Assembly: GCA_036873135.1 (NCBI GenBank) | Contig: JAPTYO010000015.1 | Span: forward strand, 15,913,683 to 15,977,682 | From: Clarkia xantiana subsp. parviflora | Taxonomy: Eukaryota > Streptophyta > Magnoliopsida > Myrtales > Onagraceae | Direction: 5' to 3' | DNA length: 64,000 bases | Part shown: positions 57,057 to 64,000 of the stretch, one piece after another | Layout of the letters: every line of letters starts with the position of its first letter | How positions within the stretch are numbered: position 1 is the stretch's first letter | Notes under the pieces: model-generated | The model's input: only the letters and a program-made list of their open reading frames with translations | What the model was told of the DNA's origin: nothing | Database searches by the model: none | Made by a program: the position numbers and the translations under genes

Positions 57057-58494
57057 TTTTAGCATTTGGACAATGGGCCGCCGTAATTGGGAGCACATTA
57101 ATTAAGTCCATGTTCCTAATAAATTAAGATGGGTCATATTAGGGATTTTAGGCTAGGCCTAAAATCTTAATTGACATGTGAGGCCCAAATTGGGCCTCCC
57201 CCATATACATGGACGACCGACTTATCTGATTAAGGAGGTGAAATAAATCCCACCTCCTCCTCTATAAATAGGGACCTAGAGGACTTTACTAGTGATATTC
57301 TCCTCTTCCGAGTTGCGAGTTTAAAGTAAAACCCTCCCCCCTAAATAAGAGGTTCGGCCGAACCAAGCAACACACCAAGGAGGTGCCAAATTGCGTCGAG
57401 CAATTTATTCCAAGTAAATCCATCCCGCGGAGAATCGACAGAGGCTTTGCTGTGAGGCATAATCCGTGTAGGGCTTCTCTAATAGGAACCTCTACGAGGA
57501 ACCGTCCGGAGGATCAAGAACTCCCCTCAAAGGTCCTGGGATACCTAAAACATTATAGGTATGTGCACCTTCTTCCGCTGCGTATTAGTTACCATGCACG
57601 TATCTTGGTTTTTATTTGTTAGTTTTTACTTTGATAGTTTCTTAGCGGTGTAATTTAATCGTATTATCTATGTTTTAACTAATATGAAGTCATATATACT
57701 TAAACGTTAAAATAGGCAAATATGTTAATTGAGTACCGAAAGGGCGTAGTTAAAAATTAGGGTTAATAACTAAAAAACTGTCCAAGGTTTACCCTATGTT
57801 AAAATTAGATGTCTGAAGTTAGAAATGTTAAAATGGAATGTCCCAAGTTTCATTTTTGTTGAAATTTGGTGTCTCGGTGTGATTACTTTAGATAAGTCAA
57901 TTTCGACGAAACTGTCTGTCAAATTCGAGCTCTCATACACACTCCCTTCTCGTCATCTTGCCGGGACCGTCACCTAAAAAGTTGGTCACATCCGGGCAAG
58001 TAAATCTCGCTCTATTGTCCTTGGAAAATGGCTCCACACCACTCTTCTAGAAACTTTTTTTTTTTAATGTTCAATTTTTAGGTGAAATTTGACGATTTTG
58101 TGAAAAGTAAAGAGTGATGGATTATGAGTGAGTTGGTGGGTTGATGAAAATGATTGAATGGAGATGAAAAGACGCACAGAGACACCAAATTTCAACAAAA
58201 ATGAAACTTGGGACAGTCCATTTTAACATTTCAAACTTCAGACATCTAATTTTAACATAGGGTAAACCTTGGACAGTTTTTTAGTTATTAACCCTAAAAA
58301 TTATGTTTTTAATTCGTAAAGAACTCTAGAACTCGAATTTTCTATCGTAGACCAATTTAATATCTAAGTGTTAAATTCGTGATTTTCTTAGGTAATTTAG
58401 GATTCTAGTTAGCCTTAATTAACTAGTGGCGACTCTCTTCAAACTAAACGTTTTCAAAAACGTAATTCGCTGTAGGTTAGACTTGGGTCAGACA
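57057..58494 (+). repeat. LTR-like sequence K with copia-type start and E-type end
   Basis: 57057-57620 resembles the F/G copia LTRs: GGGCCGCCGTAATT, CCTCTATAAATAGG, GGTTCGGCCGAACC, CTTCTTCCGCTGCGTA. 57640-58494 resembles the 3' end of E LTRs: ATTGAGTACCGAAAGGGCG, CTTAATTAACTAGTGGCGA. Either one LTR of an undescribed family or two LTR fragments joined. MITE 57760-58294 is inserted in it. Confidence 0.6.
57760..58294. mobile_element. Mutator-like MITE (535 bp)
   Basis: Terminal inverted repeats of more than 100 bp begin GGGTTAATAACTAAAAAACT and are flanked by a perfect 9-bp duplication TAAAAATTA (57751-57759, 58295-58303). S1 has the empty site at 41351-41359. Termini begin GGGTTAA like the element at 32009-33303, but the remainder differs. 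No coding capacity. Confidence 0.9.
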
Positions 58495-58970
58495 TATTTA
58501 AACACGCACTAGGATACATAGCAAAAAAACAGACAGATAACACCGCTTATCTTAGCTCCCATGCTACATTTCCAATACTCAGGTTGATTATAGATGAAAT
58601 TATATATTTTCTACATAAAACATTAGTAGGGTCTGCAATTTTAATAGACAAGTATAATCCAACAGAGGATTAGATTGTTGCATATGACTTTAAATGGATT
58701 GGGAGCATCCACAAGATATTCATCTTCTTCAGACAGAGTCCTTATAGCTGACATAAACCATTACTCAATTTTCAAGTTTGCCTACTCTAATCTTTGGCAT
58801 TTTTATCAAATCTCTGTTTTTTTATATACGTATTTTTATAATATTTCGATTGTTAAGATTATTTGAGTATAAATTCACATCGCTCATAGACTTGGAAAAA
58901 TATCTCTTTTATTGTTTCAATTATTTAGCAGTAGGTTTGTAACAATATTCCGTCTAATTTTTTTTTAGGG

Positions 58971-59636
58971 TTAACAGGTTCTTTGGTCCATGATGTTTGA
59001 CGACTTTTGTGTTTTGGTCCATGATGTTTGTTTTTGCGTAGTTTTGGTCTCATATGTTTGCATATGTCTTTTTTTAGTTTATGTCTTTCCGTTACATTCC
59101 GTCCATTTTTTCCGTTAAGTAACATGTGCAAGTCACGTGATCCACCTAAACTTTTAATTTTGTTCAATTTAGTCCCTCTAATACTTCCCTAATATTTTTT
59201 ATTCAATTTAGTCCCAAAGTTAAAAAATTCACCCTAAATTGTATAATTAGGTCCAATTGACCTAGCCCTGGGCTATCCCAGGGGGTCGAACCCAGACCTG
59301 GGCAAGCCCAAGGGGTCGGACCCAGCCGTGAGATAGCCCAGGGCTGGGTCAATTGGACCTAATTGTCCAATTTGGGATGAATTTTTGAACTTTGGGACTA
59401 AATTGAACAAAAAAAGTTAGGGAAGTATTAGAGGGACTAAATTGAACAAAATTAAAAGTTTAGTGTGGACACGTGACTTGCACATGTTACCTGTAGGAAA
59501 AAATGGACGGAATTTAACGGAAAGACCAAAACTATAAAAATATGCAAACATATGAGACCCAAAACTAGGCAAAAAACAAACATCATGGACCAAAACCCAA
59601 AAGACGTCAAACATCATGGACCAAAAAACCTGTTAA
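58971..59636. mobile_element. Fold-back element FB2 (666 bp)
   Basis: Starts TTAACAGGTTCTTTGGTCC and ends GGACCAAAAAACCTGTTAA. The two arms of about 310 bp are complementary almost throughout. They contain repeats of GGTCCATGATGTTTG and a CACGTGACTTGCACATGTTA stretch; the centre is CCTGGGCTATCCCAGGG-rich. Non-coding. I could not assign a clear target duplication. Confidence 0.85.
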
Positions 59637-60698
59637 CTTTATTTTTAATACGTGTCGTTGTATGTCAGGGCTTTGTTTTAATGGAAGTTTCTTCGTCTTT
59701 ATTACTAAAAAAATTATCATTTAATTTATGTTGTGTTAAAAAACGTTACCATGTAAACGCTATTACTTACTTTCTATTCATAAATGAAATTTCCCTTTTT
59801 TTTTTTTTGCCAAAAAAGGAAATTGCTTTCACTATTCAACATGTTGAGTATCCAAAAGGAAGCCTATATATGTGAAGAGATAATTTATCTAACATCTCAT
59901 TATTTGATTCCTCTATCATATGAACCTTCTACATTATTAATAATTACAATTAACATCAATTATATATATATATATATATATATCAAACCTAATATTCACT
60001 AAATTATTCTTCCAATAAATTAAAGTGTATCTATAACTAAGTAGCTTGAGATCCACTATTTAAAACGAGTTGTTTTCTTAAAGATAACTTAAATTCGAAC
60101 TTCACTAAAAATCATGCTTGACGAGGACTTTAATCTCAACGTTTTAATTTGAAATTGATAAACCATTATTATATATAAAAAAATTCGTCAAAAAATAATA
60201 ATAAAGACTAAAAATGGAAACTTAGATTTTACCGATGAAAAGAAATTCCGCGGAGTTATCTCTTATGATTGAATCACTTCTGTAATCGTGTGTTGTTTAA
60301 TCATAGTAGGATTTTTCATAAGGACCTTAAATAGTCTAAATTCTAAAGTTCGAATTTGGTGCTCTACAACTCCGTCAGTCATAAGAGGAGACAAGAGAAA
60401 CTGTGATTTACAGATCGATCTTTAACTATGTTAGACTGCATAACTATATTAGGTTGCAGGTAGAGTTTTGTTGACGAAACAATTTATGTCGTTGTTCAAT
60501 AAGTTTGGTGGTAAAATCTCAAACTATAAGAGAGAGAGTTCAAACATTACGTAGCATGATATATCTAGGATGGACACTACTACTTCATTCCTTTAAAAAA
60601 AGAATGGTTCTCTACATACATGTATGTACACATGAGGAATCACACTTATGAACTTTGATTTAGTAATTCTTATTTTATAATTTGAAGAAAATTATAAT

Positions 60699-62230
60699 CT
60701 AGCTATATTCTATATAATCTTGATAGAACATAAAACAACATGAAAAGTAAGTTTTTTAACAAACATTCTCTATCATATTTTTAAAATAACTTTATTTCAT
60801 TGGTCCACATCAATATTTTGATAAGTTACATATAAGTCACAAATATCTCTCTTCCACGTGGAGCCCTAAAATGAAAGAAAATCTCCTCATTCACTTTTGA
60901 TGTCCGTTTCATTAACAAATTAATCAATTTGAGTTTTACATCCCAACATAAATTAATTCATATTTTGCACGCCTATTATAGTTATTTACAATTGCCTACA
61001 CCCTTTGCAAATTCAAATACAATTGAACTAAAATTTTGGGAAATATGACATTTTATAAATAAAATAAAATGTAAAAACTATTAAAAATAACTAGAAAACT
61101 AAATTTATAATATTAAGAAAATATATATTAAAAATTTAAATATTTTATGAATGGTTATTTCTAAGAAAATATAGGATATAAGTAATTAATAATAATAAAA
61201 TACATGTTGTAGTCAATATATTTTAACAATATTTGAATCTAATAAAAAATTATTAATTGAATATATAAAAATTATTAAAATGATTTTTTTTATTTGTATC
61301 TAAAATATATTTCAATTAATACAAGTGAATAAATTACTGCATTATTTAAAATATAAATAAGTAAAAAAAATTTAAAAAAATTGATAAAATAATATTAAGT
61401 ATATTAATAAATTTGAAAGGAAAAAACATAAAATAGATATTTTTGTTCCATTCATAAATTAATCAAATTAAGTGATGCAGCCTAAAAATAATATGAAAAT
61501 TTATATATCAAAATATCTATCTATATTATAATATAATTTGGTTAATGTTGACAACTAAGAAAAATGATTTTTTTTACTAAATTCTATTGGTACAACTAGG
61601 TTGTAAGTTACAGTTACTAATATGACGTAATATTTTTGCACACACAGACACTTTAGAATTTCTCCAAATCTTCGAATGCATCTTGAAAATCGTTTCGGTT
61701 TGTAGTTATGTTACATTACAACTCAATTATTTATAATACACTAAAAATATTTTTTTTCTTCTTTTAATTATACTTCATATCTGTACATTTATGTTAATAT
61801 TAAATAATAAATAATATATAAAAAATATTAGATACTACAATTATAAGAATGTAAGTTACGTTTACTAATGTGACGTAATATTTTTGCACACACATACACT
61901 TTAGAATTTCTCCAAATCTCCTAATGCATCTTGAAAATCGTTTCGATTTTTAGGTATGTTACATTACAATTCAATTATTAATATACACTAAAAATATTTA
62001 TTTTTTTATTTTAATTATACTTCATATTTGTACTTTTATGTTAATATTAAAGAATAAATAATATATAAAAAATATTAGATACTACAATTATAAGAATATA
62101 ATTAAGATAGATATTTAGTTGTTACGTATTTATTTATTTTAATAATTTAAATGGGAATACCTAAGAAATTTTAATGTGTTATGAGTAAACCTATTAACTA
62201 ACAAATAGAATATATATATATATATATATA
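60699..62230. other. AT-rich DNA without supported genes
   Basis: Very AT-rich, stop codons in all frames. Only the tandem duplication at 61603-62105 and a short TA run before the Helitron end (62213-62230) stand out. Confidence 0.6.
61603..62105. repeat. Tandem duplication of about 250 bp
   Basis: Both copies contain ACGTAATATTTTTGCACACA, CTTTAGAATTTCTCCAAAT and AATATATAAAAAATATTAGA. Copies begin near 61603 and 61853. Confidence 0.85.
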
Positions 62231-64000
62231 CTAGTGGAATCTGCACGTGCGTTGCACGTGCGACTACACATAACAACAAAAAATGAGTCCATAAAAAATG
62301 AATTTATAAAAGTCAAACATCCATAATTGTATTAAAAAAAAACATTCAATAATTGCATAATTAGTTGATATTCGTTTAACTGATCGGTTTGTCATCTTTA
62401 TCAATAAATGAGCAAAAGATATATAATTGTCCATTTTTAACATGCAAATATGTAGTAGTATAATTGAATAAGTTTGTGTATAAAAACACTTCAAACTAAC
62501 AAGCAAGAAAATGAAGGTATTATTCACGTTGGTTGATATATTAGAATTTCTATACTTGCTATAGTTGTAGTTCCCTTACATCTGGAGCCTGTCCTCGAGG
62601 AATAAATCCTCAAATTTGGACTTTGATTACTAACTAAATATTTTGTGTAAAGCACATAAAAGACAAGTACAATCATGTTGAGCAAAATCACGAGCACTCT
62701 GTTTGCTTACTTTAGGGGTTTGCTTGTCGATTGCAAAGCTTGATCTTAGAGGGTTCAGACAACTCTAGTGGTTCTTCACCTATAAATGTAACATCAATGT
62801 TCAGTAAAAAAAAATCCACAACTACAGAAGAACTTAAAGAGTACAAAGAAACAGGTGACCTCCGTACATAGACAAAAGCTTCTATCTGCAACCTGCAAGT
62901 TTGTCTTGCAACAATGTCAATGCAAGAAACCCAGAAATATTGCAGACAGAATTCATCTGTATATATCAACTCTTGATTAGGGTAACTACTCAAATCCACA
63001 AACAAGGTAGATATTCAAGAGTTTTGATATCTAACACTGGAAATATGTATTTTTGTGTAGTAGATTTCAGATTATACATATATAGCTGAAGGCCCTGATT
63101 CGTGAAGATGAAGAATTTCATTTCTACCAGCAAAGCATGATCGTCAAGTTATTTTTTAAAGTCTATAAACTTCTATATCGAAGACTATGTTTTCAATCCT
63201 TACAAGCATTGATAAACTAAAGCACACCAGATATAAACACAATGGCTAAAATCATAAGTTGTTGAATGTGGGACTAACCAAATTTCCTTACAAGTTATTA
63301 TTGAAATTTGAAACTGAATCACCGGCTTACAAATCTCCTATCTCACGAATGAAGTCCAAACTCATGAACTCCGGTAGAAAATTCGCTTGGAGAAGCCCAC
63401 TGCATAGTAGTGTAAGAAACCAATCCATTCAAGTCGAAGAAACAGGAATTACTGATTTTAGAAACCCCAAAAGTCACCAAATTCACCCTCCCATCCTCCT
63501 CTAGACCGATGACGCACCTCAGTCGTTGGATGAACTTCAAGTCTTAATGTTTTGTTTTTACTTTATTGCAATGGTTATGTGGAACACTCTATCAAGCATA
63601 TAATGGCACATGAAACAAGCTAGTAAACCCACCGAACGAAACAACCACACAGTCAATGGACCGAGGTACCTCATAGTTCTTTGAAGTAGCCAGCACCCAC
63701 TCCTTGCAAGAAGGGCACCATGACCCAGTATCAACAATTTTCATGCAAAAAATTTCACTAACCATGGTCGACTACAGGTTCGGCTGTGCCTCCACAACTT
63801 ACCAGTTTCAGAATCCGGTCGTGATTGGTCTGCCCCCATTTGTATAAATGGTCATAGAAAACTGTCGGTGTTCCTTGTGAGTAAGAATATAAGCATAGCC
63901 CTGAGACATCAGTAATAACTCAGATTCTACCACAAAACATTACGATTCATGTCTGAAGTCATTTAAAAGGGAATGAAATAAATAATTGAATAAATAGATC
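62231..64000 (-). mobile_element. Probable Helitron, 3' end and part of the body
   Basis: Read on the minus strand, the sequence ends GCACGTGC-AAC-GCACGTGC (8-bp stem), AGATTCCA, CTAG, followed by T. A hairpin about 10 bases before a terminal CTAG next to T is the Helitron signature. The body runs rightwards; its 5' end was not found and presumably lies beyond 64000. No Rep/helicase frame is visible. 62260-63660 holds only unrecognised short frames (63005-62712 and 63540-63343, minus). Confidence 0.65.
63667..63900 (-). pseudogene. Alpha-amylase C-terminal gene fragment
   Basis: The minus strand from 63900 reads GYAYILTH, one base missing, then GTPTVFYDHLYKWGQTNH and RILKL (to 63802). It then reads AQPNL, a TAG stop where Tyr is expected, and EIFCMKIVDTGSWCP, KEWVLATSKNYEV (63789-63667). 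These are the end of the catalytic barrel and the C-terminal beta-sheet domain of plant alpha-amylase, with about 15-20 codons missing between. CTCAG directly precedes GGC TAT, suggesting a retained intron border, so this is a piece of genomic DNA, not a reverse-transcribed copy. Not functional. Same strand as the Helitron 3' end, which suggests capture. Confidence 0.8.

Larger units (their letters stand above)
57549..60698. repeat. Segment S2, duplicate of S1
   Basis: Direct-orientation copy of 41150-53640 without elements E and D. 58495-58970 and 59637-60698 contain no supported gene. Confidence 0.85.

Noticed and set aside
62712..63005. 97-codon minus-strand frame inside the putative Helitron as a gene
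   Set aside because: No recognisable motif or signal and no independent support. It may be captured exon sequence, but nothing visible shows it.

Overview
The window is plant nuclear DNA, most likely from a eudicot. It contains almost nothing but nested LTR retrotransposons and their debris. I place it in a plant from four features: Met-tRNA-type and tRNA-Asp/Arg-like primer sites next to TG...CA long terminal repeats, plant-type Gag and copia polymerase motifs, a small intron-containing defensin-like gene, and an alpha-amylase fragment. No rRNA, tRNA, CRISPR or bacterial features were found. Exact target-site duplications let the nesting be read directly.

Left and centre (1-41149). Two old, decayed Ty1/copia copies of one family lie head to head: H (minus strand, 1847-14150) and G (plus strand, 14151-41149). 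Another member, F (minus strand, 14643-35285, 600-bp LTRs, target site CCGTT), is inserted in G. Into these inserted members of an unusual Ty3/gypsy-like family: A (minus, 1-1846, cut by the window edge), B (minus, 4002-11734, target site AATGG, in H) and C (plus, 16653-27495, target site GCTAC, in the RNase H region of F). B and C encode no reverse transcriptase or integrase. Their single coding unit is Gag, then an aspartic protease, then a second Gag-like module. C also carries, on the opposite strand, a multi-exon gene resembling the plant 'putative gypsy type transposon' family (PF04195); B has lost it by internal deletion. A Mutator-like element with a 9-bp target duplication sits in the leader of F (32009-33303).

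Right-centre (41150-53700). This is one copy (S1) of a segment that recurs at 57549-60700 (S2). Into S1 inserted a 9.15-kb non-coding retrotransposon E (42520-51673, LTRs about 1.9 kb) whose interior is made of several tandem-repeat arrays, some of alternating hairpins, and a solo LTR D of the A/B/C family (52779-53515, target site ACTAC). S2 preserves the unoccupied target sites of both insertions. Conversely, S1 preserves the empty site of a small Mutator-like MITE in S2. E lies inside a 666-bp fold-back element whose intact copy is at 58971-59636.

Host genes. Between S1 and S2 lies an almost perfect inverted repeat (arms about 1.4 kb, 53950-56783). Each arm carries a complete two-exon defensin-like gene of 76 codons, divergently oriented; a third truncated copy of the gene start follows. 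At the right edge a Helitron-type 3' terminus (62231, minus strand) is followed by a decayed alpha-amylase gene fragment (63667-63900), probably captured by the Helitron. The rest, 59637-62230, is AT-rich and featureless apart from a 250-bp tandem duplication.

The most notable systems are the RT-less Gag-protease-Gag retroelement with an antisense gene, the non-coding hairpin-array retrotransposon E, and the palindromic defensin-like gene pair. All gene calls rest on reading motifs by eye; no database search was run.
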